A DNA stretch of 64,000 nucleotides, taken from positions 62,001 through 126,000 of the forward strand of contig JAAEAF010000285.1 in the NCBI GenBank assembly GCA_011037195.1. Direction: 5' to 3'. Below the pieces are notes generated by a model. That model made no database searches. It was not told the DNA's origin and saw only the letters and a list, made by a program, of their open reading frames with translations. Source of the DNA: Triatoma infestans (lineage: Eukaryota; Arthropoda; Insecta; Hemiptera; Reduviidae). Of the stretch, positions 34,439 through 45,481 are shown in pieces. The first letter of the stretch is position 1, and every line of letters starts with the position of its first letter. A program made the translations under genes and the position numbers.

Positions 34439-35095
34439 TTTATTTTATTTATTTATTTATTGAATATTTACATGCATGGTATATATAAATGCAACAAGTA
34501 AATATGATATAAGAAATACTGTATCATGCAATGTCATGAATGGCAGTTATCCAGTGATAGTGATATTCGTTATCCAGGAGGTTGCGGGGCCAACGGCGAT
34601 TCAGCCGTCTTTGGAGGTTACTTGGGAGTGAGTTTGAATAGAGGACTTGGACGAGGGGATTTGGATGGAGGGATAGGTGACTGTAGAATTTGTTGTATCG
34701 GGATTTTGCGATGTCGTTGACAAACGGGATCTTGAGGTCGTTGTGAATAGTGCGGTTAGTGACGTAAAAAGGGGTGTCGACAGTGCGACGGAGAATTTTT
34801 GGCTGAAGGGTTTGAATTCTATTGAGGTTGGAACGCCTAGTAGTGCCGTATAGTTCTAGTCTCCGTATGTCCAAATTGGAGCGAGCAGTGAGATGTAAAG
34901 CTGTCTTCTGTTCAGAAGTGTTAGTTTAGAGCTTTTGTCAAGAAGTCTAGCTAGAAGTCTGAAGCATTGGTTGAGGGTGATTGGTTTAAGTCTCGTATGG
35001 TGATTCCATGTGAGTCGCTTGTCTTAGTATAGCCCAAGATAACGAACGAGGTCTGGGGGAGAAATTGAACAGGTAGTCGGGAGGGAGTACTTTTT
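34439..35095 (-). mobile_element. jockey-type LINE reverse-transcriptase C-terminus, truncated
   Basis: Minus-strand frames give KTSDSHGITI, then LLDKSSKLTL, LYISLLAPIWTYG, LELYGTTRRSNLNRIQTLQ, PFYVTNRTIHNDLKIPFV and NRRWPRNLL. This is the thumb and C-terminus of jockey-clade reverse transcriptases (LxPxWxYG, WGxA..SN.N.IQ, HxDLxIP). An open frame covers 34524-34874, with breaks upstream. The 3' end has a TAAATAAATAAATAAA tail (plus-strand 34439-34463). It is 5'-truncated and inactive. Confidence 0.88.
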
Positions 35096-37667
35096 TGTTT
35101 AATTTATTTATTTATTTATTTGCCTGGATACATTTTTATAATATAAAGGCTCGTCAATATAATGTCAACAAAATAACAAATTCCAATAACAAGAATTAAA
35201 TGAACTTTACACTAATTATCATAAAAACAAACTTAATACATTCAGTCCACTTCACATCACATGAAATTGTTCATCAGTCCACTTTGTGTTCAAGAAATCT
35301 TTAATATCATAAAAGCTATGAATATGAAACTATGTATTGGGATTTATTAAGGTTGATTTTTATTCACCATTTCGTTAACAGGATTCAAGAAAGTATCAAC
35401 ACTAATCCTAATGTTGATATATCCGCGAGGTTTCTACCGTGATATCTTTTCAATAGTTCGAGCAGTACTACAAATAAAGAATATCCGACTTCAAAATTGG
35501 GTAACTGAGCGCTAAAAAGCATGGTAAACACGAAATAGAAGCGGATGTGAAAACTATAGAAACCTTAAGATGTTTGGACAACTTCAAAAATTTTTTTCGT
35601 GTTCTTCTTCCGATCATCGACCAGAAGTAAAATACATATATAATTAAGGGTCAACCATCTTTAGGAAGTCTTAATAAACAGTGCGAAGATATCACAGAAT
35701 TGCACAAAGCAAAAACACTTAAAAAGACCATTATGGTAAGATTTTAATGAGCAGGTAGAGATATGGACGCACATTTTTCCCGAGGGTAGGATTTAAAACA
35801 AAATGAAGGATGTACACGCAACTTTTGGAAAAGAAATTGGCATGTATAACTGACACAGAGAGATAAAAGGTTCTTGTAAAGAATTGGGGAGTGGTCTACT
35901 ACAATGTATACCATTACCTTTTCCACGCCATAAAAAATCTTTACAAATCTCTGAAAGCGAGTTCGATCAAACTTTTTGTTTAACTACCTTTTCTGATTAC
36001 AAAGGCTTTTGCTATCACCAGTTTTCTTCAATGCAGGATAGAATTGTAAATGTAGAACATTTATATTGAACCATGTAAAAAAGAATTGTCGAGTTATTGA
36101 AGTTATAGATGGGGAAGACATATTGTATACATCGCAGAAAGTCCATGATGACCAAGTCATTATTATAGGTGGAGATACGGAAGATGCGGCTTATATGAAG
36201 AGAAAACTTAAGAATACTTCTAAAGCTTGAAATAGAATATGCTTGGTGAAGTCGCCAAAATATTAAAGGTTAATGATGATTGTAAATACCACTCAGCCCT
36301 ATTTGAATTTAGACACTTCCATGATTCAAATTGCAATAATAACTCAATTAAGAGTGTTAACTAGTAGGCAGAAAAGTATTTACTTTAATAAACAATGTCA
36401 TAAAATCAATACTGAAGATAAATGCCCCTTACATTTTTTTGTTTGTCCTTTATATACACTACGTATTAGAAATAAATATTTAAAACACTTCAAACATATA
36501 TTATTGCATTGTTGAATTCATATAAACTAATGGATATTAAAAACATTTATTTTTTTTTGCAACCAACTGTTTTCAAACTTAGATCTTTACTTGGCTAAAT
36601 ATTTCTGTTTTAACTAAGTTTGATTTTGATTTATTTTCTAAATTACACACAAATAAATACATAATGGAATGTATAGAGGCTAAAAATAGTGTTTATACCT
36701 GTTTCTTTATTTTCTACAATTTGTATTGTTTCTTTTTTTTATTTTGATATTATTGTTTTCTCATAGCGAAAAAGTAGAAAAAAGAAAAAAAGTTCTACCA
36801 TTTAAAAGAATTAATTGTCAAACCAACCTTTCTGTAATTTTTACAATTGTAAAAAAACAGCTAAATAAATGAAATGAATTATGGAAATGGTTAATGATGA
36901 TTGTGTGATTCCCCAGTAAGTGGATTCAAGTTAATAAATGTGAAACAATGGCATGTTAAAGAAGTTTTAAGATACTCTGCAGTATTATCTTAAGAGTTGA
37001 AGGGAAATAATGTATAAAGCTGGACCTGGAAAGCAACAAAGGACTCTGTAGAAAATGGAAATGAAATTTTAGAGGTAAAATTGTGGAATATTCCGAAACA
37101 AGTGTATCCTATACATGAAAACAGCGTCTAGGAATAGAAGCTTTAACATACTTCATGATATTGACCCTGTCTTGAGAAGATGCGAAAAAAAGATGGCCAA
37201 GAAAATGCTTCAGGATAGACCGAACGAGAGAAGAGGCTATGTAAGGCGCCTGAACAGAGTGGAAGGAAGGATTGAAGGCTAACGGTTTGCAAGAAGAAGA
37301 TTAGAAAAATATAAGAAAGAATTTCTTTTGGGTCTAGTTTTCATAAATTATAAACATAAGATGCTACAAGTCCATCAGACCGAATGTAAATAGGCCATTG
37401 ATGTATACTGTGAAAATGCAATGCATTGAATAGTACTTAGCTGTAAATAGCTGCATTACTACGAGTGCAGAAATGATAGTATTTCATTTTTCAGCTCAGA
37501 CAAATGATAAATCCATGACAATATATTTCCAAAATGATTAGTTAATTTTCTATAAAAAAAAAACTTGTAACACTTCAAGAAAAATATTTAGTTCTTAATG
37601 GTAAATATCCAGAAGAAATTTGAAATGTAGCTATAGTAAATTATGATAATAAACTTAAATGAATTAC
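35096..37667. other. 2.6-kb interval, largely unassigned
   Basis: Starts with a TTTATTTATTTATTTATTTG run (35101-35121) that looks like a second reversed LINE tail. A frame at 35884-36069 has ordinary composition but many stops around it and no recognised domain. It may be a decayed transposase. No gene is claimed. Confidence 0.35.
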
Positions 37668-37828
37668 CTATATCCTTAAGATGCTGTAGCAACGTGTACC
37701 TAGGGGAACCTTTAAGGTAATGGGTACATGCTGTATGCGCTTCTTCTTTGGCTTTCCTTTCCATTTCCAAACGTTCTTGCCCTCCACCCTCCGCTTCCAA
37801 AGCCATATATTCGTAACGTCCTCCATGT
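37668..37828 (-). CDS. Slob/PXK-like gene, upstream internal exon
   Basis: A 161-nt exon: acceptor TTAATTTCACAG| above 37828 and donor GGATATAG|GTAATT at 37667. It encodes HGGRYEYMALEAEGGGQER, then an acidic/basic helical stretch (LEMERKAKEEAHTACTHYL) and KGSPRYTLLQHLKDI, closing with one base of a Gly codon. Joined to the 9292-9566 exon it reads through LKDIG-SRVDKHW, the counterpart of LKDIGWRIRKKYF in PXK. This phase match and the local homology are the reason for calling both exons one gene. Upstream exons (N-terminus) are not found to 64 kb and the translation start is not in the window. Confidence 0.72.
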
Positions 37829-38369
37829 CTGTGAAATTAATTTCAATATAATTACTGCTGTTTTAACTTTAGTCCATTTTTTGGGAATAATCTTTTACTT
37901 TAATAATCCATTTTTTTAAATTATTTTATTTATTCTAAATTTTACATCTATATAAAAATGTAAAATGGTAAAAATGATATAGGAAAAAACAATGACATGG
38001 ATTTTAAGAATCGGAGAAGCATCCTATTCGTCGATCACACGCCCTTGAAATATGCTAGTTACATGTATTTAGTCAGTCACGAGGTTATTGTGGTTTGAGC
38101 CTTTGGAGTGGATTTCCAGGAATGTTTTTGGAGAACAGCCAGCGGATAAAAGGGATTTGAGTGGGTGAACAGGTTCAGATGGAAATTAGAGTGACGGAAT
38201 TTGACCACTTTTTGGCCAAACGGAATATTTGGTCTCTATGAATGGTGTGATTTAGAAACATAGTATGAAGCATTGACATTTTTGTAGAGGATTTTGGACT
38301 GGATTATTTGGATACGTTGGGAATTTGGAACACTTTGCTGAACCCCATAGTTCGACGCCATAGATTAAA
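37829..38369. other. unassigned intronic interval
   Basis: Contains a TTTTATTTATTC run (37922) and a GC-richer block at 38020-38370 that may be LINE 3' sequence. Nothing is firmly recognised. Confidence 0.35.
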
Positions 38370-38866
38370 TTGTTGTAGATGTAGTGGAAGAAGAAATGCA
38401 AAAATAAATAGTTTTGGAAAATAGTTTTGTAAAAATTAGATAGTTCAAATAGCGTATTTAGTGATGGGTATAGAGCCAGGTATACTACAATCTAGGTCAT
38501 TGCTATTAGGAAAACAAAGGCACAAAAATCTGTTAAATTAATACAATGCCACTTAGCCAACTGTTTTGTAAAGGAAGGCATTCTTTCGGACAGTCTGCAT
38601 TCTGCTTTCAAAGCCAGAACACTTGCTTCAGGAATCGTTCTCTGAAAATCAGTGGCAGTTTCACAATATATTAATAAGTTAATAATTTATTTGCAAATAA
38701 CTTGTAGTTATTATTGTAATAGAATATATTTATTGTTAGCAGTGGTGACTACTTTCTTATTTCTGATACTTCTCTCTTAAACATATATACTTACAAGCCC
38801 TTTTACGAAACCGCTCAAGCCACTACAAATACACTATCACCAAAATATATTTCATAGGGGATTATT
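38370..38866 (+). repeat. repeat R, copy 3
   Basis: GGAAGAAGAAATGCAAAAAT, CAGTCTGCATTCTGCTTTC, CACTTGCTTCAGGAATCG and the 3' part ATATATACTTACAAGCCC match 10240-10846 in the same order, so this is a full-length or near full-length copy. Confidence 0.6.
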
Positions 38867-39090
38867 GCAGTGCGACCTGAAAGATCTATTGTGTCGCCGG
38901 AGCCTTCACTGTGCACTGCCGGCTTCCAAGCAGTGTTCTCTACCTACAGACAACACTGCCCATCACCGGACAGTAGTTGTAAGAGGCTCCTTGAAAGAGA
39001 AAATATAAGGGCAGAATGCTGGATTCGAACGTGGTGGACCTAGCCACCGCGTTGCCAGGTCAGCGCGCTATCACTGAGCTAATCTCTTCC
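38867..39090 (-). mobile_element. tRNA-derived SINE, family B, reverse copy
   Basis: Contiguous reverse copy: body with AAGCAGTGTTCTCTACCTAC and CATCACCGGACAGTAG, then a tRNA-like head with a degenerate B box and AGCGCGCTATCACTGAGCTA (A box reversed). Confidence 0.75.
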
Positions 39091-39300
39091 TTCTCCCTGG
39101 CTTTCGCCAGTTAACTAGGGGCAGAGATTCTAACTTGTGTACTGTGTTTGTCGTTGCCTGTAAACAGTAGAGTGTATGTAGTTTAAATATATTGCGTACT
39201 GTTCTGACGAAGTGCACAGAGTACTGAGCTGTGGTAACCGTAGGGTCGCTATTCCCCAAGAAACTGCATGCAACAGATACCCCTTGCGGGGTTCGACGCT
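39091..39300. repeat. repeat abutting SINE B, second copy
   Basis: Same as 25636-25850: TTTCGCCAGTTAACTAGGGG, TTCTGACGAAGTGCACAGAG, GGTCGCTATTCCCCAAG, CAACAGATACCCCTTGCGGG. No gene. Confidence 0.6.
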
Positions 39301-39369
39301 ATATATCCAGATGAGTTTTATTATAGCGGTATAGAAGCAAGTCTTTTGTTAGTCAGTTGGGTGTCTAGT

Positions 39370-39680
39370 AGTTATAATGGAGTTGATGAGAAGAGAAATT
39401 GGGATTGATTAATTAGACGAGATATGAAGACACTGTTATAATATAGCTATAACACTACACAAACTGCACTGGACTTGTAATGATTTTATAGAATAAAAGG
39501 TGAGAGTAGAGATTGACACGATGAGATGTATATGGTTGAATCTGATAGATAAATAGACGTCTAGATCTCTCACTGGCTTATATACAGGTTCCCCACTCTA
39601 GTCTGCTTAAGTGAGAGAGTACCAGAGAGAGTTTGTTTTCTCTCGGTCGGGCTTGTGTTCTCTCGCTTAACGTTACATAG
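39370..39680 (-). repeat. LTR-like repeat, family L, copy 2
   Basis: It shares GAAGACACTGTTATAATATA, GACACGATGAGATGTATATG and CACTGGCTTATATACAGGTT with 21250-21601. The minus-strand TATA is conserved and the outer end is diverged. Confidence 0.5.
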
Positions 39681-40856
39681 TCGTAACAATAGTTTGTATT
39701 GTCGGATCTTCCCCTCAAGTCTAGTGAGGAGACTCCAGGTAATGATACGGTACCACGTCGAAGGGTAAAAGTTATATTTCTGGTTCTGTCAATCCTCGTT
39801 CTGTTGCCCGATCTCGGAGAACAAATTGAACTCTAGTTTGAAGAAGTGCTTCTTTACTCTCTAGTCAAATAACTATTTGCCTGCATCTCCTTAATTATTT
39901 CTGTATTCATTAAAAACAAAAAGATAAGTCATTTCACAATTAATTTAGTCGTCTCATCATTTTACTTATTTAATGACTTTATTAATGAACACCTTGAATT
40001 ATTTACTGACTTACTAATTAAATTTTATAAATAATTCTATTCATTAGTTATTCATTTAAAAATTGTAGTACAGAAAAAAAAAGCCGAGTTGTGAAATTTT
40101 ATTTTATTAAATATAATAAAAAAAATAGCACTTAGAAATGTTTTATCTCTTAAAAAAAGTATTTCTTAAATTATCTCTTAAACTTTTATTACTGGTGTGG
40201 TTTTATTTAATTAACGAGCAAAGAAGTTATAGCAATTTTTTTTTTTTTTAAATAAAGGAATTTTAATAAACTACACCGTGGAGAGCCGACATTACACAAG
40301 TAAGTTTGAGGATCTGGTAGCTGCTTGCGGCAACATTATAGACCGCATTACGGAATTCCATCTAGCCTCGAAATGCTGGCTATGTAAGAAATGAGTTTTT
40401 ATGTCTTAATTCTTCTTTATGGCTTTATTAAGTATGCGAGTTAAAAAAAAAAAAATCGTTGGAGCCATTTTTGAGAAACTAGTTCCCCAAAACTGAAGCT
40501 TCGAAAAGTAGTTTATGATTTTAAAAAGTTTTACAGGGCAAAACTAAAATACACCTGTCTTAATTTTTCAACCATTCGCAATAAACTCTTATTATTTATT
40601 TTTATTGTTCTATTCAAAGAAGATTAATTCCTTTCGATTCATTGAATCTATAGCAACAGGTTAGTAATATTTGCGGTCCATTTAGCACAACGAGAAAATA
40701 CTAAAAAATATTTGAAGTTTATTGCAGTTCAATGAAATAATTATGTAATGCTAGTAATTTCATTGTATTGACAATTTTTTTTTTTAAATTTGCAATTTTT
40801 ACTAAATCATTAGCCTAACGTTGTGTAATTGTAGCAGGGAATGATGGTTGGTGGCG
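39681..40856. other. unassigned AT-rich interval
   Basis: Only a scrap of the ~1-kb family (ATCGTTGGAGCCATTTTTGA near 40456). No gene or element boundary. Confidence 0.4.
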
Positions 40857-41567
40857 ATGTAATTAATGGCACAAACTCACTACTCCAATATTGTACAAAC
40901 ACTTTTACACAATATTATATTTTACTATAGAGGTGAGTATATGCAGGGTAAAGTGACCGAGCGGAGAGTGATAATATTCGTAGCGTGTTGTAGAAAATGT
41001 TGGCTGATTCTCTTGAAGTGTGAGTGGTAGTTACAGTTCTTGGTTGTTCTAACGCTTGTGAACTAGGTGGCTAGCTCTCTTGATAAACCTTTCAAGATTG
41101 ATTTTGAGACTTGTTGAAACTCGTCAATGTTGATCCTGGTTACTGGGTCTATTCTTTAAAGTTGATTTGGCGACAGATGTCAAGCCCTCAGATTTCCGAC
41201 TTTTTATGCCCAGTTTATTCCTAACTCTAGAACAGCTTCTAGGGAGAGACTCGCTGCTGAAGTTGTAGCTGATTTACCAATACATTGATACAGTGGGGGG
41301 GGGGGGGCAGCAGGGTGTCATGCGTTGTTGATGTACGCTTGGAGGCTAAACGGTGGCGTTTGTTACGGTAAATATTGAAACTCTTGAGTCTAGCATATGT
41401 CTGGCGAATTTGCTGCCTTCTTTCTATTACAGTTGTATACATCTGTAGTGGTATTGCAAAGATAATGCAACCACAGCAGAGAGAAGAGAGTAGTCTCTGT
41501 TAACCAAAGAGGGCCCTCTTCTCTCTGCTGTGGTTGCGTTCTTTGCGGTACCATTACATCATCCCCT
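40857..41567 (-). mobile_element. 3' LTR with adjacent polypurine tract
   Basis: On the minus strand the segment starts TGTAATGGTACCGC at 41567, directly preceded by the purine-rich CAGGAGAGGGGATGA, as a polypurine tract precedes a 3' LTR. It ends near 40857 at an ATTACA-type terminus. It contains a 22-bp inverted repeat (GCAACCACAGCAGAGAGAAG with its complement, 41468-41539) and a G13 run at 41296. The remaining internal retroelement sequence beyond the tract has no recognised gag or pol, only a tandem repeat. Confidence 0.6.
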
Positions 41568-41599
41568 CTCCTGAAGAAATTTTTCACGTGTGAAAAATT

Positions 41600-41915
41600 T
41601 GAGCGTGCTGCTGAATGATGTATCTTTGTAGCTCCTCTGGTTGGCTACGAGTTTGTTGAAGCTAGCCTGGGTTTGATGGCCTGGGTTCGACTAGGGAAGT
41701 TGATGTAGACTAACTTTTGGTGCAGAAAGCTAGCGATGATGCTGTTGCGAGCTAGCCAGTGTTGTTGAAAGCTAGCTGTGATGATGAAAACTAGCTTATG
41801 TAGCAGAAGCTAGTGATGGCCTTGTTGAGAGCTAGCTAAGGATGGTGAAGTTAGCGATGGTGATGTAGAGAGCTAGCTGGTGATGTTGCAAGCTAGCGAT
41901 AATGATGTCTTCTTG
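41600..41915. repeat. degenerate GCTAGC-centred tandem repeat
   Basis: About ten irregular units of 25-35 bases, each with GCTAGC or GAAGCTAG plus TGATGATG/GTTG. They follow the polypurine tract of the LTR and are probably internal to the retroelement. Confidence 0.65.
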
Positions 41916-42101
41916 TGTCATATATAAAAAAAAACGAAAGAGAGAGAGAGGAAGAGAATGAATTCATGAGTTCATAGTCCATGGCAGTAATTCAAAAAAT
42001 ATACAATTATCATGAAAAATATTTAGCTTAAATCGAGTATTGAAATTTAAAATAATCAGATAATGAAGATGTCTTCAGTTTGTATTTTCGTTTTTTGTTT
42101 T

Positions 42102-42387
42102 TGTTTTTATGAAGACACTAATATAATGTAGCTAAGTTTACACTAACTGCACTGGACTTTATAATGAAAATGATAGAATGAATGGTGTGAGCAAAGATAT
42201 GACACGATGCGATGTATAGTTGTATGTTTGTATCTGACAGATATCCTCTAGATAGATTCCCACTGGCTTATATACACAGGTTCTCCCACTCTAGCCTGCC
42301 TAAGTCAGAGAGGGCCTAGTCTCTGTTAACCAGAGAGGGCCTCTCTTCTCTCTGCTGTAGTTGCATTATTTTTGCGGTACCATTACA
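42102..42387 (-). repeat. LTR-like repeat, family L, copy 3
   Basis: It matches 21304-21601: ACACTAATATAATGTAGC, GACACGATGCGATGTATAG, CTGGCTTATATACACAGG. The minus-strand end is TGTAATGGTACCGC, identical to the 41567 LTR end. It is truncated at the low-coordinate side. Confidence 0.6.
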
Positions 42388-42891
42388 CATCTGTAATATG
42401 TATACATATCATACATATTGTATATATGTATACATATATATATACACAAAAAAAAAATTCTAATTGATAACCTACTTAATTTTTTCAAGTATTCTTGAAA
42501 AATGGTTAATAAACGAGGAAAAAACCCGTTGAATATTCACGAGATATTCAATTTTGAATGTAAAGAAATTCTCTGCCTTCTGGTAGCTATTATTATTCCA
42601 CATTGAGTTTATAGTCAAATCAGACAAAAACATATTTAAATTTGTTATTCAAAATGGCCACCAACATTAAAATAAGCATAAACACGGTTCTATTTGTCTA
42701 GAAATATTTAGAATTTTATTATTTAACTGTTTAAATACGGACGGACAGTAGATAAACAGTTGAAGTTTAACACAATAACATAAATATTATTCACTGCACT
42801 TTACAAACATAGAAAATAAATACGTAACTTTTTTATAAACAACAGAATCTTCCAAATAATGAAATCTTCCTTCCTCTTTCACTCTCGAACT

Positions 42892-43262
42892 ATATTTACA
42901 AGTTATGAATGAAAACATGATTCCTATAAGAAATTTCAAAATGACATTATAACGGTTTTTTGATTGAATAGGAAGAAAAGTACTATTTTATTATAAATTT
43001 TCTCCTCATTAATTACAGATCTTGCTCGAACTGGCCCCCACCATTAGAGATGCATAGACATGCTCTTTCTTGCCAATTGTACCTTACGGCCAAAGAAATA
43101 CATCTCTAATGGTGGGGGCCAGTTCGAGCAAGATCTGTAATTAATGAGGAGTAAAATTTATAATAAAATAGTACTTTTATTCTTATTCAATCAAAAAACC
43201 GTTATCATATCATTTTGAAATTTCTTATAAGAATCATGTTTTCATTCATAACTTGTAAAATA
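42892..43262. repeat. fold-back MITE, ~160-bp arms
   Basis: The arms 42892-43051 and 43101-43262 are near-perfect inverted copies (centre ATCTCTAATGGTGGGGGCCA and its complement) with a loop of about 49 bases. No transposase. It is an RNA- or DNA-hairpin-forming miniature element. The sequence just beyond ends in GGGACACCCTGTATA (43501-43516), a common transposon end, but its partner was not found. Confidence 0.8.
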
Positions 43263-44414
43263 TCACTCACAGGAAAAAAAAACCGTTCAAGTAAATTTTT
43301 CTTACAAAAAATAGAGGAATCTATTTCTTAAATAAAAACCATATCTCCCCATTTGAAAAAATGAAGTTGGTGCCTGTGTCTCGCTTCTGGAAGCACCTAA
43401 ACAAATTTGCAAATTTGGTTTTCTAACAAAAAACTACGGGGACACGTATTTTTTAGTTTTTTTCTAGCTATCTTAGTTTCCGAGAAAAAGTTGTTATACA
43501 TATACCTTGGGACACCCTGTATATATGGAGATTTTTTCGAAGCCAACCGAATTTAGTCAATTAATCAGATTTTGTTAATGTCAACTTCATTTTATGATGT
43601 ATGAATTATCTACAGTTAAGGAGGGAGGGTCAAACTATTTTAAAAATATGAATTATATGAGGACGTTTTAGCGCTTTATCTGTTTCTACACTTATACAGT
43701 TATTATTAAATCTTGAAACAGATTTTGAAATTGTTCTCTTAACAGATTTGGATTCTGTGCTTACCAAAGATCTTGTGCCCCAATTAGTTATTAGAGGAAC
43801 TGTGCACAAATTTAGCCAAATGAAATGGTACGTTTTGGTTCTGAAATAAAACAATCAGTTTTGCAAAACATAATCTCAAATCGCGATCTTCAGGTTCCAA
43901 CAGTAATTTTAGCCACCATTTTAAAGCTCTTTTAAATAGGATAGATTACAAATGTATCTGGCACGTTTCTAGCCTAATTTAGAGATCGGGGTTGTGAACC
44001 GGCAAATTCAATAGCAGCTTAAAAAATCTAATTTGAATTTTAGTGTAGGGAAAGCCCATATTTCAGAACATTATAATGAAACCGATGAAACAAGTGAATT
44101 AAATATCAAAATTTTAGGTTTCCATTTGTTGCACTTACAGTTTGATAGAATTTTTAAAACCTGTAAGATAGCGATTTCACTTTTCGCAACGAAATACTTC
44201 GATACCGCCACACGAAAATGGAATCTATAAATGAACAAAAGACGATTTTAACTGCACCAATTCCTTGTTGCAATAGAAAGCTTTAATATTTTTTTATTGA
44301 ACCCGTTTTAATGGCAGGTACAACAACAGTTTTTGTAATATTTTTGTAAAATATTAAGTTTATATTGGGTATCTCTCCAAGGCAACTACCTAAAATGACA
44401 ATATAATCCGCATA
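43263..44414. other. unassigned interval
   Basis: The frame at 43630-43854 (minus) has no recognised domain. No gene is claimed. Confidence 0.35.
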
Positions 44415-45475
44415 AAGGAGCATTAATAATTCTTTATTGCTCTTAATATTAACTACCCTTGCACCGTTGTCTTTAAAAAAAAATTGACAATATTACTTAA
44501 GTACAGAGAGAATAATAGAGGGCTTAAAGTTTCCCCTTGTAACACTCCTCACGTTAACTCAATTTCTTTAGATTTCATCCTTCCCTCTATAATAGTCAAT
44601 TTTGCCTCATCATACAATTTTTTTTTTATAACTTTTATGAGTTTCGGACTAACACCTATGTTAAGTAGCTTAAACCATAATTTTTCATGGTTTAATGAAT
44701 CAAATGCTGTTCGAAAGTCTACAAATATCCCAAACATTTTACTTTTCTCTAATCTAAAGTTTATGTTAATAGTAGAACTCAAAATAAATACTGCTTCACG
44801 ACACCCTTTCTCCCTTCTAAAGCCTAGCTGTTTCTTAAGGATAATCCCTCACTTTTCTGCCCATCAAGACAATCTCATATTCAAAATATTAGTAAAAAAT
44901 CTTAGTTATCGTATTAACTAATGAAATAGGCCTTTAATTTATTGGATTCAGGGGATCACCTTTTTTAAACATAATTTTTTTATAACTTTATTCCAATGGG
45001 AAGGGACTTTTCCTTTGCCCAAATTACGTTCAACGTATTTAACATATAAAGCTCCCATGAAGATTGTAGACTTTTCAGAAACTCATTTTTAATGAGGTCT
45101 GGCCCGGTTGCTTTATTCGTCATTGTTTTATTATTATTATTATTATTTTATTTTAAGGCGCTATGGTCATCGACCCGGATCCTTCTCAGTGCATGCCGGC
45201 TTCCGTACAGTGTTCTCTCGTTATAGACAACACTGTCCATCACCGGACAGTGAGCTGTAGAGGCTCGTAGGGAGGAAAAAATCTAAGGGCAGCACAGCTG
45301 GACTCGAACCCGGGTCCTCCGCGTGGGAGTCCAGTACGCTAACCACTTAGCTATTCCCTTCCATTATTCGTCCCTGTTAATTCTATACTTAAATGTAATT
45401 CTTCTAATGTGATCTTAAAATCCAACTCGGAATTGTAGGCAGACACCAAAGAAAGTATAATCATTGAAAAACAAG
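44415..45475 (-). mobile_element. non-LTR reverse-transcriptase remnant split by a SINE
   Basis: Minus-strand translation in order: SELDFKITLEELHLSIEL, (SINE), KATGPDLIKNEFLKSLQSS, FTNILNMRL, LGFRREKGCREAVFIL and FGIFVDFRTAFDSLNHEKL. These are the GPDxIxxE block, the QxGFRxxxxxxD block and catalytic motif A (VDFRTAFDS) of LINE reverse transcriptases. The frame resumes correctly across the SINE at 45122-45363. Stops and frameshifts and the absence of motif FADD downstream mark it as dead. The Polinton-type element inserted at 45476-45481, at the upstream limit of this fragment. Confidence 0.82.
45122..45363 (-). mobile_element. tRNA-derived SINE, family B, with target duplication
   Basis: Reverse copy with an ATT-repeat tail (45131-45148), a body with CATCACCGGACAGTGAGC and a tRNA-like head at 45300-45360. 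TTATTCGTC flanks both sides (45113-45121 and 45364-45372), and the host LINE frame continues across it. Confidence 0.88.
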
Positions 45476-45481
45476 CATGAT

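Larger units (their letters stand above)
9567..37667 (-). other. 28.1-kb intron of the Slob/PXK-like gene
   Basis: Inferred from two exons with compatible phase: the upstream donor leaves one base (G) and the downstream acceptor supplies GT, giving a Gly codon in the expected LKDIG-SR junction. The intron is filled with LINE, LTR, SINE, mariner, Ginger-like and MITE sequences listed separately. It assumes no additional small exon between them. Confidence 0.65.

Noticed and set aside
43501..43520. Complete transposon ending in GGGACACCCTGTATA
   Set aside because: No inverted partner was found upstream within several kilobases, so no element was drawn.
44484..44921. 145-codon plus-strand frame
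   Set aside because: Antisense to the LINE reverse transcriptase, whose motif A is on the minus strand.
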